A stretch of 64,000 nt of DNA, taken from Microglena sp. YARC. Its lineage: Eukaryota > Chlorophyta > Chlorophyceae > Chlamydomonadales > Chlamydomonadaceae. Every line of letters begins with the position of its first letter. Positions within the stretch are counted from its first letter, which is position 1. This document shows positions 1 through 10,269 of this stretch, piece after piece. The position numbers were made by a program, and so were the translations under genes. The notes under the pieces are model-generated. The model had not been told where the DNA came from. It saw only the letters and a list, made by a program, of their open reading frames with translations, and searched no databases. Where the stretch lies: contig CM039463.1 of NCBI GenBank assembly GCA_022414725.1, positions 25,090,832 to 25,154,831 of the forward strand, given 5' to 3'.

Positions 1-429
1 TGGTTGCCCCCCCCCCCCCCACCACCACCACCACCACCATTGCGCATGGACACACCATCGGTAAAACGATTGTTTGGGGTTCAGTTCACCAGTGTTTTTT
101 CGTTTTTGCCCCTCTTGTCACGGTTGGGCAAGTCCCTTTAACCTATTTAGGCTACTCCTGGACTGTAACCACATGCATACAACATGACATTGAGTAGGTC
201 CCACTTTAGTAGTTCCCATCCAATTACATTCCCATTGTCGGCTGGCTATCTGCATGTGATGATAACATCCAGGCGTGTGTGTACTGCACTGACGCAGAGG
301 TTGATATTCCCCATGTACTCAGCAATACAGCCCCCTTATATGCCTTGCGCCAATGATGTTTTTTCCACCCGCAGTTGAGTATGGCAAGATGAGACCATGT
401 ATGCTCCCTACCCGGATGACTATGATACT
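1..429. other. Non-coding start of window, ORC2 intron
   Basis: The window opens with a C run and CCA repeats. About 120-178 holds a copy of the roughly 50-bp dispersed repeat described at 51431. Near 369-415 there is a degenerate copy of the start of the ORC2 exon at 790 (same order of bases after a 'gcag' acceptor-like site), but substitutions put a stop in the exon frame, so it is a decayed duplicate. No other gene is seen. Confidence 0.5.
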
Positions 430-789
430 ACTACACAATAGCCTGTCTGCTGTTTTGCCTGTCCACCTGTCACCAATTGCAATTTCACCTGACACTAATT
501 GCGTGTCTGTTGTTTTGCCAGTCCACCTGACCCCAATTGCCTGTCTGTTGTTTTGCCTGTCCACCTGTCACCAATTGCAATTTTTACCTGACACTAATTG
601 CCTGTCTGTTGCTTTGCCTGTCCACCTGTCACCAATTGCCATTTCCACATGACAACAATAGCAAGTCTGTTGTTTTGCCTGTCCGCCTGACCAATTGCCA
701 TTTCCACCTGACAACAATTGCCTGTCTGTTGCTTTGCCTGTCCACCTATCACCAATAACCTGTCTGCTGTGTTGCCTGTCTACCTGCAG
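430..789 (+). repeat. Pyrimidine-rich tandem array ending in an ORC2 splice acceptor
   Basis: Imperfect units of 60-70 bp built on TGTTTTGCCTGTCCACCTG are repeated about six times and run directly into the real 3' splice site at 788-789. Each unit carries a polypyrimidine stretch, so the array looks like tandem duplication of the intron's own acceptor region. Confidence 0.7.
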
Positions 790-3700
790 TTGGGTGTGGC
801 AAGATGTGACCACGTATGCTCCCTACCTGGATGAGACCATGGATGTCCCCAACCCCCTAGCAGGTGAGCGCTGCAGGAATATGAGTGTATGTATGTAGTG
901 AATGAAATAGAAGTGGATGTATGAAATAGGAGTGTCTGTATGTAGTGAATGAAATAGAAGTGGATGTATGAAATAGGAGTGTGTGTATGTATGTATGAAG
1001 TGCATGAAATAGAAGTGTATGATTTAGGAGTGTATGTAGTGTATGTATGTGTGAAATAGGAGTGTATGTATGTAGTGCATGGATGTCCCCAACCCCCTAG
1101 CAGGTGAGCGCTGCAGGAATATGAGTAGGGGTCAGCTATGTCATATAATATTAGTGAATAAATAATATTATATAATATTAGATAATATTAGTTGGACGAG
1201 CCATCTCAACAGAATTTCAAATTTATTTGAAAAACTAATATTATTGTGACGCTTTAATTATATTAGTTCATATTAGTTTTTCAAACACTTACACTAAATA
1301 TGAGTGTATGTACAATTGTTAACAATCTATTTGGACCCAGAGGCATTGCCTAAGGCAGTCAGACTCCTAAGGGGTCACAATTAAATATTTGGTTTAATTA
1401 GGCTGGTTAAAAACCTACCAGTGGGCCCCTTATCCTTATGGGTTTAAGATATAAGATACATGTAGTGTATGTATGTAATTTCAATTGAAATTGTTACATC
1501 TGTGTAATACAGTTACTCACAGGACGTGAAGTGAAGGACACCACAGCGGAAGCCAGAGCTAGCTATAGTCAACGTGTATGTATGTATGTAGTGTATGAAG
1601 TGAATGAAATATAAGTGTAAGTATAGTGTATGAAATAGGAGTGTGTGTATTTAGTGTGTATGAAATAGGAGTGTGTGTATTTAGTGTGTATGAAATAGGA
1701 GTGTGTGTATTTAGTGTGTATGAAATAGGAGTGTGTATGAAATAGGAGTGTGTGTATTTAGTGTGTATGAAATAGGAGTGTGTATGAAATAGGAGTGTGT
1801 GTATTTAGTGTGTATGAAATAGGAGTGTGTATGAAATAGGAGTGTGTGTATTTAGTGTGTATGAAATAGGAGTGTGTGTATTTAGTGTGTATGAAATAGG
1901 AGTGTGTATGAAATAGGAGTGTTTGTATTTAGTGTGTATGAAATAGGAGTGTGTGTATTTAGTGTGTATGAAATAGGAGTGTGTATAGTAGTGTGTATGA
2001 AATAGGAGTGTGTGTATTTAGTGTGTATGAAATAGGAGTGTGTGTATTTAGTGTGTATGAAATAGGAGTGTGTATAGTAGTGTGTATGAAATAGGAGTGT
2101 GTGTATTTAGTGTGTATGAAATAGGAGTGTGTGTATTTAGTGCATATGAAATAGGAGTGTGTGTATTTAGTGTGTATGAAATAGGAGTGTGTATAGTAGT
2201 GTGTATGAAATAGGAGTGTGTGTATTTAGTGCATATGAAATAGGAGTGTGTAAAGTAGTGTGTATGAAATAGGAGTGTGTATAGTAGTGTGTATGAAATA
2301 GGAGTGTGTAAAGTAGTGTGTATGAAATAGGAGTGTGTAAAGTAGTGTGTATGAAATAGGAGTGTGTAAAGTAGTGTGTATGAAATAGGAGTGTATAAAG
2401 TAGTGTGTATGAAATAGGAGTGTGTAAAGTAGTGTGTATGAAATAGGAGTGTGTAAAGTAGTGTGCATGAAATAGGAGTGTGTAAAGTAGTGTGTATGAA
2501 ATAGGAGTGTGTATGAAATAGGAGTGTGTAAAGTAGTGTGTATGAAATAGGAGTGTGTAAAGTAGTGTGTATGAAATAGGAGTGTGTAAAGTAGTGTGTA
2601 TGAAATAGGAGTGTGTAAAGTAGTGTGTATGAAATAGGAGTGTGTAAAGTAGTGTGTATGAAATAGGAGTGTGTAAAGTAGTGTGTATGAAATAGGAGTG
2701 TGTAAAGTAGTGTGTATGAAATATGAGTGTGTATAGTAGTGTGTATGAAATAGGAGTGTATGCATTTAGTGTATGAAATAGGAGTGTATTCACGTAGTGT
2801 AGCTATGAAGTGTATGAAATAGGAGTATATGTAGTTTATGAAATAGGAGTGTATGTAGTGTATGAAATAGGAGTGTATGAGTGGATGTATGAATGATACA
2901 GTATTCATGGGTTGCCAGGTAGGCTGCAAAGACTTGCCCAACCTCAGGTTCGGATAGCATATGCTGTACGTATGTGATAGCATAGGTGATCTATACGTAT
3001 TTATTGGTAAGAAACATATGTGATAGCATATGCTGTACGTATGTTCCCATCCCGGGGTGGCCAAGTAGGCGAGGAGTACTATCCCTACTTCAGGATCATA
3101 CAGTTTTTGCTGTATGTATGATGTATTTGTGCTGTATGTGTGATGTATTTGTGCTGTATGTATGATGTATTTGTGCTGTATGTATGATGTATTTGTGCTG
3201 TATGTATGATGTATTTGTGCTGTATGTATGATGTATTTGTGCTGTAGGTATGATGTATTTGTGCTGTATGCATGATGTATTTGTGCTGTAGGTATGATGT
3301 ATTTGTGCTGTAGGTATGATGTATTTGTGCTGGATGTATGATACAGTCCAGGGGTAGCGAAATAGGCTAACGGGACCTGTTTAACCACCAATGCTCGTCC
3401 TGCTTTTGCTGGACAAGTCTTTAAACAGTCGAATCCGCTTCGAATGCTCCCTGGAAGGTTTCTTGGGATACATGGGAAGACTTGGAATTGGAAGACGGTG
3501 AGCAGCCCAGAGGTGGCTGAAAAATCAATTCAGCAATCCAAGCCAAGCAAAGCCAAGCCTCTACTTGTGCACCACCAAGCTGATTTCATATTATATCATA
3601 TGATAGATCCTACAATATCGTATGATAGATTGTACGATATCATATGATAGATCACACAATATCGTATGATAGATTGTACGATATCATATGATAGATCACA

Positions 3701-6700
3701 CAATATCGTATGATAGATTGTACGATATCATATGATAGATCACACAATATCGTATGATAGATTGTACGATATCATATGATAGATCCTACAATATCATATG
3801 ATAGATCGTACGATATCATATGATAGATCACACAATATCGTATGATAGATCGTATGATATCGGATGATATATCGTATGATATAACAATAGATCGGATGAT
3901 ATATCGTATGAAATAACAATATATTGTACAATACATCTCACGATACTGTTTGATATATTGCCGGATCATCTTGGAACCAGAATAATATTGACAGCCTTTT
4001 GACAAATAGGACAAATAGGACAAATAGGCTCAACCACTAACGCGTGTCCTGCTCTTCTCTCCTGCACATGTGTCTGGTGAAACATTTCCTGGGTTGTCCA
4101 AGCTCATATATGTTGGGAACGGCAATATGATATCATATGATATCATATGATGCCGGCAGTCTGGCTAGGCTCAAGTTACCAGTTATAAACAATATCATAT
4201 GATGCAATTTGTATGACATCATATGATATCAAACTCGCCTTTGGTCAACATCATATGATATGCCGGTACCTACATATATACAAGCAGAATTCTAGTCCAA
4301 ACAGAATCGTGATGTGTGCCTTCATTCGGAAGGGATGTCATGTGCCTAGGTACTGGCATATCCAGTGTTTCATTTTCGACGACGCGTCGCCATTCCGTTT
4401 TGGGGTGTGGGTGGTAATTCATGCATAGTACCCCAGTTTTGGGGTGTGGGTGGTAATTCATGCATAGTACCCCAGTTTTGAGGTGTGGGTGGTAAGTCAT
4501 GCATAGTACCCCAGTTTTGGGGTGTGGGTGGTAATTCATGCATAGTACCCCAGTTTTGGGGTGTGGGTGGTAATTCATGCATAGTACCCCAGTTTTGGGG
4601 TGTGGGTAGTAATTCATGCATAGTACATGGCCATAACAGCTTGGCTTGGCAACTGTTTGGGTATGTTTTCATGCCAGTGTTTCATTTTTCGACGACGCGT
4701 CGCCATTCCGTCGCCATTCGGTTGAATGCTACACACCCCGGACCCCCCGATATCGTGACGCGCTGCCCCCCGACCCCCCCCATGCTTTGCGCTTTGCGCT
4801 CCGCCATACAAGGGCTACGCAACTATCCTGAAATCAGGGTTGAGTAGCCCAAGTAGCTACTCCACCTGAACTACAGAAATCTGATCTTAAAAACACTGGG
4901 CATATCATATGATGTAGACCAAAGGAGATTGTAATATCATATGTTATCATACAAATTGCATCATATGATATTGTACATAAATTGTAATTTTAGCCCAGTC
5001 AAACTGCCGGCATCAAATGATTATGATGACATGATATCATATCATATTGCTGTTCCTTACATATGCCTAGTGTAGTCAAAGAGGCTACAAGGACTTGTCT
5101 AACCACTAACGCTTGTCTTGCTATTATCTCCTGCGCAGGCTTTTTTTTGCTTGCACTGGGACCAACCACCAATAGGTCACTTGTCTAACCCCTAACACTT
5201 TTCCTGCTCTTTTCTCCTGCCCAGGCTTTCGTTTGCTTGCACTGGGTCCAACCACCAATAGGTCACTTGTCTAACCACTAACGCATTTCCTGATCTTTTC
5301 TCTTGCCCAGGCTTTCGTTCGCTTGCATTAGGGCCAACCACAAATAGGTCGCTTGCTCAACCACTAACGCATTTCCTGCAATTTTCTTCTGCCCAGGCTG
5401 TTGTGGTGAAGCACAAAAAAGCAATGAGTGTGAGAGTGAGAAAGGCACGGTGGTTTAGCGATGGCCCTCCTAGCTGCCATACCACACATACCACTCAAGT
5501 CCAAGCCAGGCCAAGCCAGGCGAGACATTACACTACCCAACACCATACCATACATCTCCTAATCAACGAAACAAATCCTGTGTGTGGAACACAGATTGAG
5601 GGGATTTCCTTAATTATCTATAATATGCTATTTTCTCCTGCCCAGGCTTTCGGTTGCTTGCACCGGGACCAACCACCAATAGGTCACTTGTCTAACCACT
5701 AACCCTTTTCCTGCTCTTTTCTCCTGCCCAGGCTTTCCTTTGCTTGCACTGGGGCCAACCACCAATAGGTCACTTGTCTAACCACTAACCCTTTCCCTGC
5801 TCTTTTCTCCTGCCCAGGCTTTCGTTTGCTTGCACTGGGGCCAACCACCAATAGGTCACTTGTCTAACCACTAACCCTTTCCCTGCTCTTTTCTCCTGCC
5901 CAGGCTTTCGTTTGCTTGCACTGGGGCCAACCACCAATAGGTCACTTGTCTAACCACTAATCCTTTCCCTGCTCTTTTCTCCTGCCCAGGCTTTCGTTTG
6001 CTTGCACTGGGGCCAACCACCAATAGGTCACTTGTCTAACCACTAACCCTTTCCCTGCTCTTTTCTCCTGTCCAGGCTTTCGTTTGCTTGCACTGGGGCC
6101 AACCACCAATAGGCCACTTGCTTGACCACTAACACTTTTCCTGCTCTTTTCTCCTGCCCAGGCTTTCGTTTGCTTGCACTGGGGCCAACCACCAATAGGC
6201 CACTTGCTCAACCACTAACGCTTTTCCTGCTCTTTTCTCCTGCCCAGGCTGCAGTGGCGAAGCACAGCAGCAGAAGGCCGAGTCCGTGCTACGCAGCATG
6301 ATGCCCGCAGCCAGGGACGCATTCAAGCTCCTTGCAGAGTACTTGATCGACGACCCAGAGGCTGAGGGAGCCACCTTCCAGCTTCTGTTCAGGTACATTT
6401 GGCTAGGTTTGGGATGAGGGTGCATAGTAGAGGTACATTGGGCTAGGTCTGGGATGAGGGTGCATAGTAGAGGTACATTGGGCTAGGTCTGGGATGAGGG
6501 TGCATAGTAGAGGTACATTAGGTTCAGGTACATTGGGCTAGGTCTGGGATGAGGGTGCATAGTAGAGGTACATTAGGTTCAGGTAGATTGGGCTAGGTCT
6601 GGGATGAGGGTGCATAGTAGAGGTACATTAGGTTCAGGTACATTGGGCTAGGTCTGGGATGAGGTGGCATAGTAGAGGTACATTAGGTTCAGGTACATTG

Positions 6701-8804
6701 GGCTAGGTCTGGGATGAGGGTGCATAGTAGAGGTACATTAGGTTCAGGTACATTGGGCTAGGTCTGGGATGAGGTGGCATAGTAGAGGTACATTAGGTTC
6801 AGGTACATTGGGCTAGGTCTGGGATGAGGTGGCATAGTAGAGGTACATTAGGTTCAGGTTAACTCCCCCCCCCCACACACACACACCACACCACACCACC
6901 CCACACCACCACTACCACCACCCTTTCACACGCACACACACACCACCACCACACGTGCATGCGCATGCGCACACACACATACTCACAAACATACACACAT
7001 ACCACACACACCATCCCCTTGTACCTAGCTTCCAAGCTCACGTTTTCCATCACACCTTAATTGCATCAGGATGTGTCATAACCAACTCCAACTAACTCCA
7101 ACTAACCCCAACTTAGTGTGCCTCCTCTTTTGTAAGAGTGTCAACACCATTCGAACTGAATCCTCGGTGCCGCTTGCTTGTGTCGGGAGACCCACGTCCT
7201 GGGTTGAAATTGCTTTCATAATAAAACAAGTCCTATGCAGCGTCACATGCGACGCTAAAAAATGGGGAGAGTGTTAGCGACGGAGCGACAGGTGGCAACG
7301 GAGGCGAGGTTGTTACGAGACCGTTGGCTGACGTTTCAGGCTTTGTCTCGGTGGGGCGGTCAGACAAACGGACAACGGGGTAACCCTGGGGGCTCCCGCC
7401 CCCTTGAACAGGGGGCTCCACCAAAAACAAAGCTAACCCCGATGTGCCGTAAGCACTTCATTGTCTCGAAGGAATTCACCTTTGGATGAAAACCCTGACA
7501 TGGTCTGCTCATCCTACTCTACCAGTGCACCCATCATAATGTAACAGATGTCTGAATCGCCACATTGCTTGACTATATTACACCCGCCGTTTATAATGTC
7601 TGGTTTAGGAGCTGATTCTGATGTCTGAATCGCCAAATTGCTTGACTATGTAACACCCGCCGACTATAATGTCTGGTTTCAGAGCTGATTCAGATGTCTG
7701 GATAGCCACATTGGTTTACTATTTTACACCCGCTGACTATGACGTCTGGTTTCGGAGCTGATTCAGATGTCTGAATGGCCACAATGGTTGACTGTGTTAC
7801 ACCTGCTGACAAATCCCTGAATGAATGTGCGTATGTTCAGTAGCCAAAGGCTACCTTTGGATTGTGACATACATTTAAATATGATAAAACAACATAAAAA
7901 TAAACTGATACGTATTGATACATGCATTTAAATATGATAAAACAACATAAAAATAAACTGATACGGATTGATACATGCATTTAAATATGATAAAACAACA
8001 TAAAAATAAACTGATACGGACTGATACATACGTTTAAATATGATACAACAAAATAGAAATAAACTGATACGGATTGTGACATACGTTTAAATAGGATAAA
8101 ACAACATTAAAATAAACTGATACGGACTGATAGATATGTTTAAATATGATAAAACAAATAAAAATAAACTGATACGGACTGATACATAAATTTAAATGCG
8201 ATAGAACGACAGAAAGGCTGTAACATACATGGATAAATACATTTGCATAAAGGGGCTTATAATCGAATTACTTTCCCCCCTATAAATTTGAAGGAAAGGC
8301 ACACAACGAAGTTGTTTAAAAATGTAAAAAACACCTACGCTGGTAAGGGCCGAAAAAGCGGCAGCGGCCCTTACAAGGGCAAGGCCATTAATTATAGACA
8401 CTTCATACTTAGTATTTTTAAGCCCTTCCTATCACGGTCGGGCAAGTCCCTTAAGCCTATTTGGCCTACCCCTGGACTGTAACAGACAGACAGACAGACA
8501 CTTAATATACAGACAGACAGACAGACAGACAGACACTTAATATACAGACAGACAGACAGACAGACCCCTAACATACAACATACAGACAGACACTTCATAC
8601 ACAAATGCTAAATGCTGCAGGATGTGCCGTGAGCGCTTCATCGTCTCCAAGGAAGACACCTTGCGTCATTATCTCACCGAGTTCCAGGACCACGAGTTGC
8701 TGGCGTGGAGGGTGTCTAGTGAAGGTACAGATGTGATGTACATTCCTCTCAAGACAGAGGAGATGCAGCGGGTGGTAGACGAAATATCCGAAATAGTTGA
8801 CTAA
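790..8804 (+). CDS. ORC2: Origin recognition complex subunit 2, C-terminal exons (5' partial)
   Basis: ORC2 is a core subunit of the nuclear origin recognition complex, which marks replication origins and helps load the MCM helicase. Three exons are supported: 790-863, 6248-6392 and 8621-8804, with GT donors, AG acceptors and matching phases (1, 2, then stop TAA at 8802-8804). Exon 1 reads WQDVTTYAPYLDET, matching the conserved 'W.. TTY.PY' segment of ORC2. Exon 2 encodes helical sequence starting in the ESVLRSMMPAARDAFKLLAEY region. Exon 3 holds the winged-helix C-terminus, with RERFIVSKEDTLRHYLTEF and LYIPL-like YIPLKTEEMQRVVDEI. The visible part is about 134 residues; the AAA+ region lies upstream of the window. 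The introns are 5.4 and 2.2 kb and almost wholly repeats. Family assignment is by recognised motifs; no search was run. Confidence 0.85.
838..1126 (+). repeat. Duplicated ORC2 exon end plus donor, with GTATG microsatellite
   Basis: The 49 bases at 838-886 (last 26 bases of the ORC2 exon, its GTGAGC donor and intron start) recur almost exactly at 1078-1126. Between them lie GTATGTATGAAATAGGAGTG units. The second copy would offer an extra 5' splice site but lacks most of the exon. Confidence 0.8.
1127..1590. other. AT-rich spacer in ORC2 intron
   Basis: The stretch 1136-1300 is rich in AATATTA-type palindromic words. A copy of a roughly 75-bp dispersed repeat (GTTACTCACAGGACGTGAAG) sits at 1478-1555; other copies are at 11318-11395 and 11875-11945. 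No coding signal is seen. Confidence 0.5.
1590..2900. repeat. GTATGAAATAGGAGTGTGT minisatellite
   Basis: About 45 units of 18-31 bp share the core TATGAAATAGGAGTGTGT, with variant spacers (TATTTAGTG, AAAGTAGTG, ATAGTAGTG). Open reading frames run through it on the minus strand because the unit lacks stops, giving Tyr/His/Thr-rich repeats with no sign of being a real protein. Confidence 0.9.
3100..3340. repeat. 22-bp minisatellite (TATGATGTATTTGTGCTG)
   Basis: About eleven copies of a 22-bp unit, nearly identical. It is bounded on each side (about 3050-3090 and 3350-3400) by versions of the dispersed repeat described at 51431. Confidence 0.85.
3417..3545 (+). repeat. Dispersed repeat, GACGGTGAGCAGCCCAGAG family
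   Basis: Related copies lie at 59255-59390 (+) and about 63832-63915 (-). They share CTTTAAAC, a GGAATTGG/GGAACTGG block and GAGCAGCCCAGAG-TTGGCTGAAAA. The family is unknown. Confidence 0.6.
3575..3960. repeat. 46-bp satellite of ATATCATATGATAGATC units
   Basis: Eight or so units alternate ATATCATATGATAGATC and ATATCGTATGATAGATTG. The words are themselves palindromic (ATATCATATGATAT), so the array can form many small hairpins. Confidence 0.85.
4113..4272 (+). mobile_element. MITE, TAGGGACCGGCATATCAT family, copy 1
   Basis: A 160-bp element with inverted ends related to TAGGGACCGGCATATCAT, here TTGGGAACGGCA and TGCCGGTACCTA. It is flanked by near-identical 8-bp repeats, CATATATG and CATATATA (4105-4112, 4273-4280), as expected for a hAT-type target duplication. 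It shares its interior with the copy at 9383. Confidence 0.7.
4370..4720. repeat. 39-bp minisatellite between two copies of a GACGACGCGTCGCCATTCCG block
   Basis: Six copies of a unit containing GGTAATTCATGCATAGTACC and CCAGTTTTGGGG lie at 4395-4625. The block CAGTGTTTCATTTT-CGACGACGCGTCGCCATTC occurs on both sides, at about 4360-4400 and 4670-4720, as if the array grew inside a duplicated segment. Confidence 0.8.
4898..5065 (-). mobile_element. MITE, TAGGGACCGGCATATCAT family, copy 2 (inverted)
   Basis: The segment is the reverse-complement counterpart of the elements at 4113 and 9383: GACCAAAGG..., TTGCATCATATGAT and ATGCCGGCA-like blocks appear in opposite order. It is more diverged and its ends are not clean. 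Confidence 0.55.
5115..6247 (+). repeat. 86-bp tandem array, each unit carrying a copy of the ORC2 exon 2 acceptor
   Basis: About eleven units of 86 bp each contain TTTTCTCCTGCCCAGGCT, the same sequence that forms the real 3' splice site at 6230-6250. One interior unit (about 5391-5450) also carries a decayed copy of the exon start (GTGGTGAAGCACA...). The array therefore presents roughly a dozen candidate acceptors before the exon. Confidence 0.85.
6393..6862 (+). repeat. Tandem array repeating the ORC2 exon 2 donor region
   Basis: Units of about 44-65 bp with GGTACATTGGGCTAGGTCTG follow the donor at 6393. Many units also include TTCAGGTACATT, which matches the last bases of the exon (TTCAG) plus the donor, so the exon edge was duplicated with the intron. 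Confidence 0.85.
6863..7015. repeat. CA/CCA-rich low-complexity tract
   Basis: A C run is followed by ACACAC, CCACCA and GCATGCGCATGCGC words. There is no coding signal. Confidence 0.8.
7140..7215 (-). repeat. Dispersed repeat, CACCCCAGGAGGTGGGTCTC family
   Basis: On the minus strand it reads like copies at 52550-52625 (+), 54895-54965 (+) and 51660-51735 (-): an AGGAGGTGGGTCTCC block, then ACACAAGC and GAGGATTCAGTT. About 65 bp; no family recognised. Confidence 0.6.
7222..7432 (+). mobile_element. 210-bp dispersed element, CCTATGCAGCGTC family, copy 1
   Basis: It aligns over about 200 bp with 61581-61812: CCTATGCAGCGTC, a GCGTCGC-AA-GCGACGC hairpin, ACCGTTGGCTGACG, CGGACAAACGGACAA, then GGGGGCTCC-GCCCCC-TTGA-GGGGGCTCC. 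The GC-rich inverted words suggest a structured small non-autonomous element. A partial ORC2 exon 3 copy (GATGTGCCGTAAGCACTTCA) follows at about 7440. Confidence 0.65.
7549..7808. repeat. Four-copy tandem repeat, about 67 bp (GATGTCTGAATCGCCACATTG)
   Basis: Four diverged copies include CTATAATGTCTGGTTTCGGAG. There is no open frame. Confidence 0.75.
7860..8205. repeat. AT-rich tandem repeat, about 57 bp (TTTAAATATGATAAAACAAC)
   Basis: Six copies with the shared words AAATAAACTGATACGGA and TGATACAT. It lies in the second visible ORC2 intron. Confidence 0.8.
8482..8595. repeat. GACA microsatellite upstream of ORC2 exon 3
   Basis: Runs of ACAGACAGACAG interrupted by CACTTAATATAC end about 25 bases before the acceptor at 8620. 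The dispersed repeat described at 51431 lies immediately upstream (about 8437-8481). Confidence 0.8.
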
Positions 8805-8975
8805 GTGACCCATTCCAACAACCCCTGGGTGGGGTGGGGGGTGAAGGGCAAGTGTCAAAATATCTCCTGGGTCATAGTCCATGCTGCACGTAGGGGCGAG
8901 GAGGGGTTGTTGGAAGGGGTTTCTTAGAAGTAGTTGTCAAGCAGAACGAAATATCCGAAATAGTTGACTAAGTGA

Positions 8976-9361
8976 GGATAACGCCTGGTGGGGTTGGGTG
9001 GGGGTGGGAGACGGCGGTAGTATGTTTTGGGCTGACTGGCTGATTGACAATGAGGCCGCTTTGCACCAATGGCAGAACTGTGCTGCCGACTCCATCTTCA
9101 TCCCTGGTACACAGAAGAATGAAATTATTAGGCTGAGCAACCAACTTGTAAGTGCGGGTGGGATGTGTGGGTGTGGTGGGGCGTGGTATTAAGGGAGCTC
9201 CGTCTTACGGCGGTAGGGAACGGGCTGATCCTTTACCTGGACAAAGCTACCATGGCGGTCGACAGCGACCGGGAACACTTAAGCGCTCCCGTGGGGATTC
9301 GAACCCGGCACCTACGTCGTTCAAAGAGCTCTGCCATTGAGCCATTCGTTAAACGGAGATT
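8976..9361 (-). mobile_element. tRNA-derived SINE with 13-bp target duplication, interrupted by an insert
   Basis: The right end, read on the minus strand, has pol III box A (TGGCTCAATGGCAGAGC) and box B (GGTTCGAATCC), giving a tRNA-like head; the left end is the GATAACGCCTGGTGGGG tail found in the other copies. GTTGACTAAGTGA occurs on both sides (8963-8975 and 9362-9374), a clear target duplication. The body is split by about 180 bp (8994-9173) bounded by TGGTGGGG on both sides. Related copies: 14681-14870 and 25033-25231; tail fragments at 13462 and 30350. Confidence 0.85.
9022..9147 (+). pseudogene. Exon-like coding fragment inside the SINE
   Basis: The plus strand reads 42 codons beginning MFWADWLIDNEAALHQWQNC, preceded by an AG (GGCGGTAG) and followed by a strong GTAAGT donor. 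It looks like protein-coding sequence of an unknown family; I do not recognise it. It lies in the insert that splits the SINE, downstream of the ORC2 stop, so it may be a captured exon fragment or an exon of a neighbouring gene. Confidence 0.35.
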
Positions 9362-9382
9362 GTTGACTAAGTGACTAGTTGG

Positions 9383-9542
9383 TAGGGAACGGCAAAATGA
9401 TATCATGTCATCATATGATATCATATGATGCCGGTCTGACTAGGCTAAATTTGCCATTTCTATAAAATACAAGATCATATGATGCAATTTGTATGATACC
9501 ATACTCGCCTTTGGTCAACATCATATGATATGCCGGTCCCTA
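9383..9542 (+). mobile_element. MITE, TAGGGACCGGCATATCAT family, copy 3
   Basis: A 160-bp copy with ends TAGGGAACGGCA and TGCCGGTCCCTA, and the shared interior TCATATGATGCAATTTGTATGA then CTCGCCTTTGGTCAACATC. No target duplication is visible here. Confidence 0.75.
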
Positions 9543-9709
9543 GATATACTTCGGCTTAGCTGCCAGCATGGGCAAGTGGGAGCTATACAAAGGAAGCTGG
9601 GCCTGAGGGTTAGAAAGTTGATGAATTATACTTCCCTACACATAGGAGCGTACACCCTTACACACCGCGGTATCATGTGATATCATACTCGCGTTTGGTC
9701 CCTACCAGT

Positions 9710-10146
9710 TTAGCTTGGTTACATTGGCATATCAGCCTGGGTGGTGTCACCGTCTGCAGGTGGTTGAATTGGTTACAAGGTATATCAGCCTTCAGGCTGT
9801 TGACACTGTCTGCTGGTGGTTGAATTGGTTACATGGTATATCAGCCTTCAGGCTGGTGTCACCGTCTGCAGGTGGTTGAATTGGTTACATGGTATATCAG
9901 CCTTCAGGCTGTTGACACTGTCTGCTGGTGGTTGAATTGGTTACATGGTATATCAGCCTTCAGGCTGGTGTCACCGTCTGCAGGTGGTTGAATTGGTTAC
10001 ATGGTATATCAGCCTTCTGGGTGCTCACTGTCTGCAGGTGGTTGAATTGGTTACATGGTATATCAGCCTTCAGGCTGGTGTCACCGTCTGCAGGTGGTTG
10101 AATTGGTTACATGGTCTATCAGCCTATATCTGGTGCTCACTGTCTG
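9710..10146. repeat. 56-bp minisatellite with alternating variants
   Basis: About eight units contain GGTGGTTGAATTGGTTACAT and GTATATCAGCCTTCAGGCTG. Two variants (ending TGTCACCGTCTGCA or TTGACACTGTCTGCT) alternate, giving a dimeric higher-order repeat. Confidence 0.85.
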
Positions 10147-10162
10147 CGGGGGGGGGGGGGGG

Positions 10163-10212
<50 letters not shown>

Positions 10213-10228
10213 GGGGGGGTGTGGGGGG

Positions 10229-10269
<41 letters not shown>

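Noticed and set aside
2048..3391. 447-codon minus-strand frame with SYFIHTTLHTPI repeats
   Set aside because: Produced entirely by the minisatellites at 1590-2900 and 3100-3340; all phases are open.
5115..6247. Possible CRISPR array (regular 86-bp repeats)
   Set aside because: The whole unit repeats without unique spacers, the context is eukaryotic, and no cas genes are present.
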